Shown: positions 24,108-32,765 of the stretch, in pieces
How the letters are laid out: the number at the start of each line of letters is the position of its first letter
Numbering within the stretch: the stretch's first letter is position 1
Assembly: GCA_900471525.1 (NCBI GenBank)
Contig: UCEZ01000019.1
Coordinates: 150,362 to 214,361 of the forward strand
Reading direction: 5' to 3'
Length of the DNA: 64,000 nucleotides
From: Hyphomicrobiales bacterium
GTDB lineage: Bacteria; Pseudomonadota; Alphaproteobacteria; Rhizobiales; Rhizobiaceae
Program-made: the position numbers and the translations under genes
Notes under the pieces: generated by a model
Told to the model about the DNA's origin: nothing
Database searches by the model: none
The model's input: the letters and a program-made list of their open reading frames with translations, nothing else

Positions 24108-25640
24108 CTATTCCATCCGCACCGTCACGAACCGTAGTTCGCCTGTCTTGTTGGACATCATCAGCAGCGCATTGCGCCGGCCATCCGCTTTCAGTTCCTC
24201 GACCCTTGCCGATACGTCTTCCGGCGTTTTCATCGCCTCCTGGCCGATCTCGACGATGACGTCGCCGGACGCGATCCGCCGTTCGGCGGCTGCCGATTGC
24301 GGCTGCACTTCGGCGACGACGACGCCCTCGACATCCTCCGAGATTCCATAGGTCTTGCGGCTTTCCGCGTCGAGCACTGCAAGCTTCATGCCAAGCACCA
24401 CGTCGGATGCCGGCAGTTCTGCGGCGGGCGGCTCTGCCTGGTCGGTGCCTTCTTCCGTCGGTGAGGTCTTGGCTTCCGCCGCGGCAAGATTTTCACCGTC
24501 TTCCAGGCGACCGAGCGTCACCTTGACAGTCATCTCCTTGCCGTCGCGAATGATGACGACATCGACGGCCTTGCCGACCGGGCTTTCGGCGACGACGCGC
24601 GGCAGGTCGCGCATTTCGACGACGTCGCGGCCGTCGAACTTGACGATCACATCGCCGGTCTTGATCTCTCCACCATCGACCGGGCCGCCCTTGATGACAC
24701 CGGCGATGAGCGCGCCCTTCGGCGTTTCCATCTTCAGGCTTTCAGCGATATCGGCGGTCACCGGCTGAATGCGCACGCCCAGCCAGCCGCGGCGCGTTTC
24801 GCCGAAGTCCCTCAACTGATGAATGACGTTTTCCGCCAGTTCGGTCGGGACCGAAAAGCCGATGCCGATGGAGCCGCCGCTCGGCGAAATGATAGCCGTG
24901 TTGATGCCGATGACCTCCCCCTTCATGTTGAAGAGCGGACCACCGGAATTGCCCCGGTTGATCGCAGCGTCGGTCTGGATGAAATTGTCGTAAGGACCCG
25001 CATTGATGTTACGTCCGCGCGCCGAAATGATACCGACCGTCACCGTGCCGCCAAGCCCGAACGGGTTACCGATCGCCATCACCCAGTCGCCGATCCGCAT
25101 CTGACGCGAATCGCCGAGGGGAACGGCGGTCAACGGCTTCTTCGGTTCGACTTTCAGCACGGCAAGGTCGGTCTTCGTGTCCGTACCGATCAGCTTCGCC
25201 TTCAACTTGGTGCCATTGGCAAAATTGATCTCGATATCGTCGGCACCCTCGATCACGTGATTGTTGGTGACGATGACGCCGGACGGATCGATGACGAAGC
25301 CGGAGCCGAGGGAATTCACCGTGCGCTGGCGATTGCCGCCTTCGCCGCCCTGCCCCTTGAAGAATTCATCGAAGAAATCCTGGAACGGCGAACCTTCCGG
25401 CACCTGCGGCATCGGCGCCTGATCGTCATTTTTCACGTTCTGCGAGGTCGATATGTTGACGACCGCATCGAGCAGTCCGGCTGCGAGATCGGCAACCGAA
25501 TCCGGACCCTGTTGCGTCGGCACCGGTGCCCTCGTCTGTGCCTGGGCGGCAGACAGCACCGGCACGGAGTTCATCAGCAGCGCGGCGCTCGCAACGAGCG
25601 TGACGGACCGGAAGAAGGAAGCGCGGATGGACAAGCCCAT
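24108..25640 (-). CDS. degP: Do-family periplasmic serine protease with two PDZ domains
   Basis: A 510-residue HtrA/MucD-type protease and chaperone of the periplasm. It has a signal peptide (about 1-35, ending SAAQAQ), trypsin-like domain with catalytic His128 (TNNHVIEG), Asp158 (KTDLAVLK) and Ser232 (GNSGGPL), and two PDZ domains (about 285-375 and 415-505). The linker after PDZ1 is acidic and alanine-rich. The ATG at 25640 has GAGAGGA four bases upstream. It lies downstream of hflK-hflC-DUF2065 and the ACT gene on the same strand, the usual alphaproteobacterial membrane quality-control cluster, though a gap of 215 bases suggests its own promoter. Confidence 0.95.
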   Translation of the reverse strand: MGLSIRASFFRSVTLVASAALLMNSVPVLSAAQAQTRAPVPTQQGPDSVADLAAGLLDAVVNISTSQNVKNDDQAPMPQVPEGSPFQDFFDEFFKGQGGEGGNRQRTVNSLGSGFVIDPSGVIVTNNHVIEGADDIEINFANGTKLKAKLIGTDTKTDLAVLKVEPKKPLTAVPLGDSRQMRIGDWVMAIGNPFGLGGTVTVGIISARGRNINAGPYDNFIQTDAAINRGNSGGPLFNMKGEVIGINTAIISPSGGSIGIGFSVPTELAENVIHQLRDFGETRRGWLGVRIQPVTADIAESLKMETPKGALIAGVIKGGPVDGGEIKTGDVIVKFDGRDVVEMRDLPRVVAESPVGKAVDVVIIRDGKEMTVKVTLGRLEDGENLAAAEAKTSPTEEGTDQAEPPAAELPASDVVLGMKLAVLDAESRKTYGISEDVEGVVVAEVQPQSAAAERRIASGDVIVEIGQEAMKTPEDVSARVEELKADGRRNALLMMSNKTGELRFVTVRME

Positions 25641-25855
25641 GGGGTCCTCTCGATTTGGGATGGCATACCGCCGCAAAATCGGCCGGCAGGAAAAGTGTTC
25701 GTCATGCAGACGCGTGTCGCGGCTGCGAGCTTGGCTCTCCGTCAGCCTCCCGCCCTGTAATGTGGCGTAGAATCTATCCGAAGATAAGGCGGATTTGGGA
25801 CGCGTCCAGTCATCTTTTCGTCAACGTCCCGAGAGACAACGGCGGTCGCGGCCGA

Positions 25856-26242
25856 TCAGGTCATGATCTCATGACCATGGGCCTTCAATGCCGCCACGGC
25901 CTTGTCGAGGTCTGATCCGATGATGAAGACGTAATCGGTGCTGAAGGTCGAATTGGCAAAGATGCCGACACCGGCATCCGACAGCGGGTTGAGCACCGAT
26001 GCAAGCACCCCCGGCACATCAAAGGTAAAATGCTGTTCGATGCGGAAGCAGCGCCAGCCGCCGGACGACTGGATGCCGGAGGGTATGCGCGCTGCTCGAC
26101 AGACAAGCGTCATCTCCTCGCGCGAACTCGATACCGCCCAGAAGCCCGCCCCCGGCAACCATTCCGGCAGCGGTGTTCCGATGTTGAGCCGGGTGATCGC
26201 ATATTCTGCGTCCACCAGGCGAATGAGCAATTTATGTGTCAT
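25856..26242 (-). CDS. ACT domain protein (COG3603-like)
   Basis: A 128-residue protein with tandem ACT-like folds of the type found in CASTOR-like amino acid sensors: RLNIGTPLPEWLPGAGFWAVSSSREEMTLVC, then HFTFDVPGVLASVLNPLSDAGVGIFANSTFSTDYVFI, ending ALKAHGHEI. The motifs match the stand-alone family often annotated only as ACT domain-containing protein, likely binding an amino acid. It follows the DUF2065 gene by three bases, so it belongs to the hfl transcript. Its role in that cluster is unknown. Confidence 0.85.
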   Translation of the reverse strand: MTHKLLIRLVDAEYAITRLNIGTPLPEWLPGAGFWAVSSSREEMTLVCRAARIPSGIQSSGGWRCFRIEQHFTFDVPGVLASVLNPLSDAGVGIFANSTFSTDYVFIIGSDLDKAVAALKAHGHEIMT

Positions 26243-26245
26243 GTC

Positions 26246-26431
26246 TTATCCTCGCACCATCCAGACAAGTGCGACGCCAATAGCGACGGAGACAAGCCCG
26301 AACAGCCGCAACTGTTGCTCCGGAATATGGGGCAATCGTTTCGCCATTTCCACCAAAACCAAAGGGGCCAGTGCGTACACCAGCCCCTCGATGATCAGGA
26401 AAAATGCAATTCCTGTCAGAAAATCACTCAT
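26246..26431 (-). CDS. DUF2065 small membrane protein
   Basis: A 61-residue protein made of two membrane helices (about 4-26 and 40-58) joined by a short basic loop; the family pattern is EGLVYALAP at the end of helix 1 and RLFGLVSVAIGVALVWMVRG at the C-terminus. It almost always occurs beside hflK/hflC, and is thought to be part of or regulate the HflKC-FtsH membrane complex, though no direct function is known. Eight bases separate it from hflC. Confidence 0.9.
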   Translation of the reverse strand: MSDFLTGIAFFLIIEGLVYALAPLVLVEMAKRLPHIPEQQLRLFGLVSVAIGVALVWMVRG

Positions 26432-26439
26432 TGCGCCGA

Positions 26440-27357
26440 TCAGTTTCCTGCAGCGGGCTGAGTGGCGGAGGGAGCAGGCGCCCCATCCGAACTGTTGAAA
26501 TAACGGAAGAATTCCGACTCCGGCGACAGAACCAGCGTGGTATCGGGGCTGCCGATCGCCTGGTCATAGGCTGTCATCGACCGGTAGAACTCGAAGAACT
26601 TCGGATCGCGGGCAAAGGCATCGGCGAAAACGGCAGTCCGCTCGGCTTCGCCCTGACCACGCAGGATTTCCGAATCACGCTGCGCCTCGGCGATGAACTC
26701 GACAACCTGGCGATCGGCAACAGCCCGACGCGTCTGGCCCTTCTCGATACCGCGAGCGCGGATCAGTTCGGCTTCCGCCAGACGCTCGGCCTTCATCCGC
26801 TCGAAGGTCTGCTGCGAGACTTCCTGCGTCAGGTCGGTGCGCTGAATGCGGACGTCCTCGATGTTGAGGCCGAGCGATTCGGCGTCGGTCTTCAGGTCGG
26901 CACGGACTTCCCGCATCATCGATGCACGCTCTTCGGAAAGCGCCGATTCAAAGCCGCGAAGACCGTAGACCCGGCGCAAAGAAGCGTCGAGACGGGTGCG
27001 AAGGCGCGATTCGGCCGATTCCCGATCGCCGGAAACCGTTTCGCGGAAGCGCCGCGCATCGGCGATCTTGTAGACGACAAAGGCGTCGACTTCATAGAAC
27101 TTGCCGCCCGAAACCTGCACACGGATGTTGTCGAGGTCGAAACGCAAGGCCTGCTTCTCGACATACTGAACCCGGTCGGCGTCCATGAAGGCGAAAGGCA
27201 GCTTGAAATAGAGGCCCGGCTCGGTCTTGACGTCCTTGATTTCGCCGAAGCGAACGACGATCGCCTGCTGGCGCTGGTTGACGATGAAGACGGAAGAATA
27301 GACCACCATCAGGACCAGCGCGAGGCCGATCAAAATATAGGGAAGACGGTTGTTCAT
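26440..27357 (-). CDS. hflC: HflC, SPFH/band-7 regulator of FtsH
   Basis: A 305-residue inner-membrane protein. A single N-terminal anchor (LPYILIGLALVLMVVYSSVFIV) is followed by the SPFH/band-7 domain (VNQRQQAIVVRFGEIKDVKTEPGLYFKLPF) and a coiled-coil region with EAQRDSEILRGQGEAERTAVFADAF. With HflK it forms the large periplasm-facing cage around the protease FtsH and modulates membrane protein turnover. Its ATG overlaps the last base of the hflK stop (TAATG), giving tight coupling. Confidence 0.96.
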   Translation of the reverse strand: MNNRLPYILIGLALVLMVVYSSVFIVNQRQQAIVVRFGEIKDVKTEPGLYFKLPFAFMDADRVQYVEKQALRFDLDNIRVQVSGGKFYEVDAFVVYKIADARRFRETVSGDRESAESRLRTRLDASLRRVYGLRGFESALSEERASMMREVRADLKTDAESLGLNIEDVRIQRTDLTQEVSQQTFERMKAERLAEAELIRARGIEKGQTRRAVADRQVVEFIAEAQRDSEILRGQGEAERTAVFADAFARDPKFFEFYRSMTAYDQAIGSPDTTLVLSPESEFFRYFNSSDGAPAPSATQPAAGN

Positions 27358-28466
27358 TACTGGGCCCCTCCCGACTGCGCGGGCTTGCCGATTTCATTGA
27401 GCGGCAGATAGGGCAAGACGCCCTGGCCGTTCTTCTCGTCGAGAATGACCTTCTTGGACTTGCCGAGAACACTCTGCATCGTTTCGAGATAGAGACGCTT
27501 GCGCGTCACATCCGGGGCTTTCGCATAGGCGTCATAGACGGAGATGAAGCGCTGCGCCTCACCCTGTGCTTCCTTGACGACACGGCCCTTGTAGGCAGCC
27601 GCCTCTTCGCGGAGCTGGGCTGCCTGTCCGCGGGCCTTGCCGAGCACCTGGTTGGCATATTGGTTGGCTTCCTCGACGAAACGGTCTTCGTCCTGTTCGG
27701 CGCGCTGCACTTCGTCGAAGGCATCGGCCACTTCGCGCGGCGGAGCCGCATCTTCAATGGCGACCGTGTTGACGGAGATGCCGGCACCATAGGTGTCCAT
27801 CGTCGCCTGGATTGTCGTCTTCACGTCAGCTGCGATCGCCTGGCGGTTATCGCGGAAGATGTCCTGTGCCGGACGGCGGCCGACGACTTCGCGCATGGCG
27901 CTTTCGGCAACCTGCTGCAGCGTGTCGGACGGATCCTCGACGTTGAAGAGATAGGCCTTCGGGTCTGTCACGGAAAACAGCACGGAAAACTGAACATTGA
28001 CGATGTTCTGATCGCCCGAAAGCATGAGACCTGCGGCCGACTGGTCGCCCAGACCCGACTTGCTGCCGATATTCTGCTGCTGCTCGGTAATCTTGACCAT
28101 TTCGACCGTTTCAAGCGGCCAGAAATGGTAGTGCAGGCCCGGCATGGAAATCTCTTCCTTGGGCTTGCCGAAACGCATTTCGACGCCGCGCTCATCCGGC
28201 TGGACGGTATAGATCGAGTTGATCAGGATGAAGCCGACGACGAGAAGGCCGATGATCGCGGCGACGCCGCCGTTAAAGCCACCCGGCACGACGCTTTTCA
28301 GCTGGTCCTGGCCCCGGCGGAAGATTTCCTCCAGATCCGGCGGACCGCCATTGCCACGGCCACCGCCGCCACGCGGGCGGTTCGGCCCCTGGCCCCAGGG
28401 ACCTTTATTTCCGCCGCCGCCGCCCCAAGGACCACCGCCGCCGCCGTTCTGATTGCTCCAGGGCAT
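27357..28466 (-). CDS. hflK: HflK, SPFH/band-7 regulator of FtsH
   Basis: A 369-residue partner of HflC. The first 50 residues are glycine/proline/asparagine-rich and disordered (NQNGGGGGPWGGGG), the membrane helix is about 65-83 (AAIIGLLVVGFILINSIYTV), then the band-7 domain (VQPDERGVEMRFGK, GLHYHFWPLE) and a long coiled coil (EVQRAEQDEDRFVEEANQYANQVLGKARG). First gene of the hflK-hflC-DUF2065-ACT transcript. The glycine-rich N-terminus is typical for the protein and not an artefact. Confidence 0.96.
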   Translation of the reverse strand: MPWSNQNGGGGGPWGGGGGNKGPWGQGPNRPRGGGGRGNGGPPDLEEIFRRGQDQLKSVVPGGFNGGVAAIIGLLVVGFILINSIYTVQPDERGVEMRFGKPKEEISMPGLHYHFWPLETVEMVKITEQQQNIGSKSGLGDQSAAGLMLSGDQNIVNVQFSVLFSVTDPKAYLFNVEDPSDTLQQVAESAMREVVGRRPAQDIFRDNRQAIAADVKTTIQATMDTYGAGISVNTVAIEDAAPPREVADAFDEVQRAEQDEDRFVEEANQYANQVLGKARGQAAQLREEAAAYKGRVVKEAQGEAQRFISVYDAYAKAPDVTRKRLYLETMQSVLGKSKKVILDEKNGQGVLPYLPLNEIGKPAQSGGAQ

Positions 28467-28616
28467 TCATACCTCTTCCATAGAAAAAATTCCGAGATCA
28501 ATGCCCCGCGGACGGGCCGCAGGCCATGATGTGAAACCGTTATAGGTATCTCCAGAACGGCTTTCAACGCAGCGCATCCAACTTCACCGTAAATCCGGCA
28601 AAATAGTTAGCATTGC

Positions 28617-29132
28617 TCAGCTTTTCCGCCGCCACGTCGAGAAATTCATGGCGTGGCTGTCCTTCTCCCCCTGCGGCAGGGGCTCATCGACGACCTTGTC
28701 GAAGATATCAGGATCGATCGACGGAAAACGCGTATCGCCGTCGATTGCAGCAGCGACCTCGGTCACATGCAGAATATCGGCGAGACCGATTGCCTGCCGA
28801 TAAATCTCGCCCCCCCCGATCACGCAGACCTCATCGACGCCGAGTTCCGCCGCCCGCCGTCGCGCTTCGATGAGCGCCGCCTCCAGCGATTGGACGACCG
28901 TTGCGCCCTCCGCGGCAAAATCGGCATCGCGGCTGATGACGATGTTGGGGCGGCCCGGCAGAGGCCTTCCGATCGAAGCCCAGGTCTTGCGTCCCATGAT
29001 GACGGGCTTTCCGAGCGTCAGGGCCTTGAAACGCTTGAGATCGCTGGGCAGATGCCACGGCAGCCCCCCGTCGCGGCCGATGACACCGTTCGAGGAAACG
29101 GCAACGACGATGGTCACTTTCGACTCAGTCAT
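28617..29132 (-). CDS. folA: Dihydrofolate reductase
   Basis: A 171-residue enzyme reducing dihydrofolate with NADPH. Diagnostic pieces are SSNGVIGRDGGLPWHLPSDLKRFK (with the active-site acidic residue in the LPSDL segment), VIMGRKTWASIGRPLPGRPNIVIS (NADPH binding) and VIGGGEIYRQAIGLAD. The ATG at 29132 overlaps the 3' end of the glutathione S-transferase gene by eight bases. thyA, whose reaction makes dihydrofolate, lies just upstream on the same strand, separated only by the transferase gene. Confidence 0.96.
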   Translation of the reverse strand: MTESKVTIVVAVSSNGVIGRDGGLPWHLPSDLKRFKALTLGKPVIMGRKTWASIGRPLPGRPNIVISRDADFAAEGATVVQSLEAALIEARRRAAELGVDEVCVIGGGEIYRQAIGLADILHVTEVAAAIDGDTRFPSIDPDIFDKVVDEPLPQGEKDSHAMNFSTWRRKS

Positions 29133-29730
29133 GAAATCCGTCCGGCTTGGCGTCGATCTCGCGGGCGCGAGCAAGGGCCGGACGCGAGGTCAAAGTTTGA
29201 ACATAGCGATCGACGCTGCCGCTATCCGGCAAGAGCTTGCGCATCCACGAGAGCGCGCCGCCAAGCATGAGATCGGCGGCACTAACCTGGGCGCCCAGCA
29301 GATAGGGCTGGCTGTCGAGCGTCGCGATCACATGCGCGCACATCTCCTCGTAGCCTCTCGCCAGGTTCGGATTGCTCTGTGTCATTCCGCTGATGAACGC
29401 GGTTCCGCACGGTTCGATCACGCCGGCATAATAGGCAAGCCACGACAGATAGGCGCCCCGCTCCGGATGACCGGCAGGCCGGCCCATTTCCGAGCCGGGG
29501 AAAAGCTCCGTCAGATATTGGCTGATCGCGGTCGATTCGGTGATAAGCACCCCATTGTGCAATAGCGCCGGAACCTGCTTGTGCGGATGCGGATTGTTGT
29601 CGTCCGGGCTGCCGGAACCATCCCAGCGGCGGATGGAGACATAGCGGATGTCATATTCCGCGCCCAGCTCCTCAAGCAGCCAGAGGATGCGGCCCGATCG
29701 AGACATCGGCGCATGGAACAACGTCGGCAT
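29125..29730 (-). CDS. Glutathione S-transferase family protein
   Basis: A 201-residue GST with an N-terminal thioredoxin-like domain (FHAPMSRSGRILWLLEELGAEYDI; the Ser/Arg near position 10-12 is at the catalytic-residue site; KQVPALLHNGVLITESTAISQYLTE holds the glutathione-binding VPAL and ES) and a helical C-terminal domain (VSAADLMLGGALSW). It sits between thyA and folA, overlapping folA by eight bases. Its substrate is not inferable. The position inside the folate pair is common in rhizobia, and no functional link is known to me. Confidence 0.9.
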   Translation of the reverse strand: MPTLFHAPMSRSGRILWLLEELGAEYDIRYVSIRRWDGSGSPDDNNPHPHKQVPALLHNGVLITESTAISQYLTELFPGSEMGRPAGHPERGAYLSWLAYYAGVIEPCGTAFISGMTQSNPNLARGYEEMCAHVIATLDSQPYLLGAQVSAADLMLGGALSWMRKLLPDSGSVDRYVQTLTSRPALARAREIDAKPDGFHD

Positions 29731-29792
29731 GTGGTCCTCCCAAACCGTTCGACATCAGGTGATCGTCCCTCACCTGCATGTCGTCATTAAGG

Positions 29793-30587
29793 TCAAACCG
29801 CGACCGGCGCCCTGATATGTGAATCGGCCTGGTAACCGACGAGCTCAAAGTCTTCAAAACGAAAGGCAAACAGGTCTTTCACGTCCGGATTGATGACCAT
29901 CCGCGGCAACGCCTTCGGCGTCCGCGTCAGTTGCTCTCGTACCTGGTCGAAATGATTGTGATAGATATGCGTGTCACCGAACGTGTGGACGAAATCACCG
30001 GGTTCAAGACCGCAGACCTGCGCCACCATCAGGGTCAGCAGCGCGTAGGAGGCAATGTTGAACGGCACGCCGAGGAAGACATCGCCGGAACGCTGATACA
30101 ACTGGCAGGACAGCTTGCCATCGGAAACATAGAACTGAAAAAGGCAGTGGCACGGCGGCAGTGCCATCTCGTCCACTAGTGCCGGGTTCCAGGCCGAGAC
30201 GATATGACGGCGCGAATTCGGGTTTTTCTTCAGGCCTTCGACAAGTGCCGCGATCTGATCGAGATGACGGCCGTCATGGGTCGGCCAGGAGCGCCATTGG
30301 TAACCATAGACGGGACCGAGGTCGCCGTTCTCGTCGGCCCATTCATCCCAAATGTTGACGCCGTTTTCCTTGAGGTAGTCGATGTTGGTATCGCCCTTCA
30401 GAAACCAGAGGAGTTCGTGGATGATCGATCTCAGATGCAGCTTCTTGGTGGTCAGGACCGGAAAGCCTTCCGCCAGATTGAAACGCATCTGATAGCCGAA
30501 GACCGAGCGCGTGCCGGTTCCTGTCCGATCGCTACGGTCGGAACCGGTCTCCATCACATGACGCAAGAGGTCGAGATATTGTTTCAT
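29793..30587 (-). CDS. thyA: Thymidylate synthase
   Basis: A 264-residue ThyA, the length of the E. coli enzyme. It methylates dUMP using methylene-tetrahydrofolate, which is oxidised to dihydrofolate. Motifs: [19 protein letters not shown] at the start (phosphate-binding Arg), [12 protein letters not shown], the catalytic Cys146 in [35 protein letters not shown] and the C-terminal [18 protein letters not shown]. First gene of a likely thyA-GST-folA transcript, giving paired synthesis and regeneration of folate. Confidence 0.98.
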   Translation of the reverse strand: MKQYLDLLRHVMETGSDRSDRTGTGTRSVFGYQMRFNLAEGFPVLTTKKLHLRSIIHELLWFLKGDTNIDYLKENGVNIWDEWADENGDLGPVYGYQWRSWPTHDGRHLDQIAALVEGLKKNPNSRRHIVSAWNPALVDEMALPPCHCLFQFYVSDGKLSCQLYQRSGDVFLGVPFNIASYALLTLMVAQVCGLEPGDFVHTFGDTHIYHNHFDQVREQLTRTPKALPRMVINPDVKDLFAFRFEDFELVGYQADSHIRAPVAV

Positions 30588-30678
30588 AGGGTCCGCCGCC
30601 GATTCGTTTCGCGATAAAATAGGCGCAAGTCAGCGGCGAACCAATCGGTAAATCCCGGGTGTCCCCAGGCAGGCACTA

Positions 30679-30987
30679 TCAAAGCGTCGCGAGTTTGCCG
30701 AGATGTTTTGCCACCAGATAATAGAACGTCACGCGGGATTTCGACCGGTCGCCGGCCATGGTCCTGGCAACGGCGTCAACCGCAGCATCTGCATCCGGCC
30801 CGGTGACACCGAGCTTCTTGCCGCACCATTTCTCCTTGACACGGTCGAGTTCTGTCGGGTCGGAGGCGGAGACGAGCGAGGAATCCCTGTTACGCAACGC
30901 GATACCCAGATGTTTGACGATCTTGTTCACAGCCGCCCCATCGGCGGCGCTGTCGTACCTCTGCACGTCTGCGAGATAATCCGTCAT
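30679..30987 (-). CDS. DUF2853 family protein
   Basis: A 102-residue all-helical soluble protein recognisable as DUF2853 from the N-terminus DYLADVQRYDSAADGAAVNKIVKHLGIAL, the central VKEKWCGKKLGV and the C-terminus SRVTFYYLVAKHLGKL. Members are small, widespread in alphaproteobacteria and of unknown function. It lies between thyA and the tmRNA gene, on the opposite strand to the latter. It appears monocistronic. Confidence 0.88.
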   Translation of the reverse strand: MTDYLADVQRYDSAADGAAVNKIVKHLGIALRNRDSSLVSASDPTELDRVKEKWCGKKLGVTGPDADAAVDAVARTMAGDRSKSRVTFYYLVAKHLGKLATL

Positions 30988-31169
30988 GGTGTCTCCTCAC
31001 ACGGTTTGGCTTCACGTTCAGCGCACATCCTTGATGAAGCAGGAGCAAACGGGAATCTTTTCACGCTTAGCGAGCAAGTCAAGGCCAATCCACCCGCGAC
31101 AGACCGGAAGCCCTCCTGTATTTTCGAAAAGGCCCTTTTCTTGGCACGCTTTAAGACCTATATGTCACT

Positions 31170-31497
31170 TGCCGTCTTCGGGCGGCTATGGCGATAAACA
31201 GGCGATGGAATAAGCCTATTGGACCCGGGGGCGGTACCCGGCGCCTCCACCAAAAACTGGTCAGACTTTACTTACCGACCGGCTTTTGATGGGGGCGAAA
31301 TAGGATCGACAAGGGTGTAAAGATCGACTTTTGCTCGGCATTGTACCACCGTTATCGGGCTAAAATTGTAGTTGCAAACGACAACTATGCGGAAGCTCGT
31401 CTCGCTGCTTAATCGCAGTGTGACACTTCAAATCAAGTCCTTCCGGTTCGCACCGTAAGGCGGGGTCCGAAGGCACCTGGCAACAGAAGCCTTCACC
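31170..31497 (+). ncRNA. ssrA: Two-piece (circularly permuted) tmRNA
   Basis: The permuted order is clear. The acceptor piece comes first: it starts with a UUCG-capped hairpin (GCCGTC 31171-31176 with GGCGGC 31181-31186), has a T-arm (CCGGG/CCCGG) and ends CGCCTCCACCA at 31252. A spacer of 38 bases to be excised follows. The coding piece begins GGGGGCG at 31291 (pairing with the CGCCTCC acceptor strand, one G-U), carries the tag codons ANDNYAEARLAA plus TAA at 31374-31412, and ends with a GAAGGC/GCCTTC hairpin (31469-31494). The -10-like CTATAT at 31158-31163 supports the 5' end. Ends are estimated to a few bases. It rescues stalled ribosomes. Confidence 0.95.
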
Positions 31498-31640
31498 TTC
31501 TCCCCCCGTCCTTCGCCTTCTCCAATGCCTTGAAATGGTCTATAGATGATGCAAATGACTCGTGTATCGGGACTTTCCTGCGTACAGAGCCGATGGCATA
31601 AAGTGTGACAGAGTTGAGTTACAAGAAAGATGGGGATCTT

Positions 31641-32159
31641 ATGGGCCAAGACCATATCCGCTACGACATTCTCGCGCAGGACGCTCTTCGCAGCGTCATT
31701 CGCAAGGTCCTGACCGAAGTCGCAGCGACAGGTGCCCTTCCCGGAGATCATCATTTCTTCATCACCTTCCTCACCGGCGCGCCGGGCGTGCGCATTTCCC
31801 AACACCTGAAGGCCAAGTATGCAGAGCAGATGACGATCGTCGTGCAGCATCAGTTCTGGGACCTGAAGGTCACCGAGACGCTGTTCGAAATCGGCCTGTC
31901 CTTCTCCGACACGCCGGAAAAGCTGGTCATCCCGTTCAATGCCATCCGAGGCTTCTACGATCCGTCCGTCAATTTCGAGCTTGAGTTCGACGTCGCGGCT
32001 GTCGAGGAGGACGAAGGCGCCGAAATCACAGCCTACCCGATCGCGACCGCGGAAAAGTCTGCCGAGCCCGAGAGCGAAGCCTCCGCGAAGTCCGGCGATG
32101 ACGGCAAGAAGGAGGGCGGCTCGGTGATCTCGCTCGATTCCTTCCGCAAGAAGAACTGA
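31641..32159 (+). CDS. sspB: SspB-family ClpXP adaptor protein
   Basis: A 172-residue alphaproteobacterial SspB. The folded part (about 1-125) contains IRYDILAQDALRSVIRKVLTEVA, HFFITFLTGAPGVRISQHLKAKY and VTETLFEIGLSFSDTPEKLVIPFNAI; it recognises the tmRNA tag. A long flexible linker rich in E, A, S and K leads to a short C-terminal motif (VISLDSFRKKN) that should dock on the ClpX N-domain. The ATG at 31641 has GGGGA five bases upstream. It lies 144 bases after ssrA: tag-encoding RNA and tag receptor are neighbours. Confidence 0.92.
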   Translation: MGQDHIRYDILAQDALRSVIRKVLTEVAATGALPGDHHFFITFLTGAPGVRISQHLKAKYAEQMTIVVQHQFWDLKVTETLFEIGLSFSDTPEKLVIPFNAIRGFYDPSVNFELEFDVAAVEEDEGAEITAYPIATAEKSAEPESEASAKSGDDGKKEGGSVISLDSFRKKN

Positions 32160-32182
32160 AGCCACTTCCTGACAGGTTCATC

Positions 32183-32389
32183 ATGACCGGCGACGTCGTC
32201 AATCTCCGTCAGTTCCGTAAGCAGAAGGTGCGGACGGAGAAGGACAAAGCGGCGGAGCAGAACCGCATCTCCTTCGGCCGCACGAAGGCCGAGAAACAGC
32301 TGACCAAGACGCTCAACGACAAGGCCAGCAAGGCCCTGGATCAGGGCAAGCGCGAGACGCCCCTGGATGATACCGACGACAAGACCTGA
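32183..32389 (+). CDS. DUF4169 family small protein
   Basis: A 68-residue, very basic and charged, probably largely helical protein with the family start VVNLRQFRKQK and the central AEQNRISFGRTKAEK. It begins 23 bases after sspB on the same strand, so it shares that transcript. Function is unknown. The N-terminal NLRQFRK resembles the C-terminal docking motif of SspB (LDSFRKK), but the resemblance is short and may be chance. Confidence 0.85.
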   Translation: MTGDVVNLRQFRKQKVRTEKDKAAEQNRISFGRTKAEKQLTKTLNDKASKALDQGKRETPLDDTDDKT

Positions 32390-32493
32390 GCATCGCGAGC
32401 GCCAAAACCTTTAATTCAATTTAAAATCAACCGATAAGCCCATTTTCCGGAATCACTTTCAGAAAAAGGTGATTCACTTCCTGAGGCACTATC

Positions 32494-32709
32494 GTGATCC
32501 GCAAGCATTCCGCGACACTGCATGGCCACCGGACCAGCTTTTCGCTGGAGGAGCCGTTCTGGCAGGAGCTGAAGACGATCTCTGAAAGCCGCCAGATAGC
32601 ACTTGCGCAACTGATCGCCGAAATCGACGATGGGCGTTCCGCAGACAGCAATCTGTCGTCCGCGCTCAGGGTTTATGTGCTGAACTGGATCAAACTCCAC
32701 AGACTTTGA
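32494..32709 (+). CDS. Ribbon-helix-helix domain protein
   Basis: A 71-residue protein of the RHH_4 type found in alphaproteobacteria: a beta strand (HRTSFSLEEPFW) and two helices (WQELKTISESRQIALAQLIAEID and LSSALRVYVLNWIKLH). Such folds bind DNA as dimers. It follows DUF4169 by 104 bases on the same strand and lies just before the convergent AsmA-like gene. Targets are unknown. Confidence 0.85.
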   Translation: MIRKHSATLHGHRTSFSLEEPFWQELKTISESRQIALAQLIAEIDDGRSADSNLSSALRVYVLNWIKLHRL

Positions 32710-32765
32710 ACAAGCCAAAGGCGCACTGCCCGCCGCCTTGCTGCCCCCGGTGACCGTCGAAGCCG

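Noticed and set aside
24819..25760. 313-codon plus-strand frame over degP
   Set aside because: Antisense shadow of a protease with complete catalytic triad.
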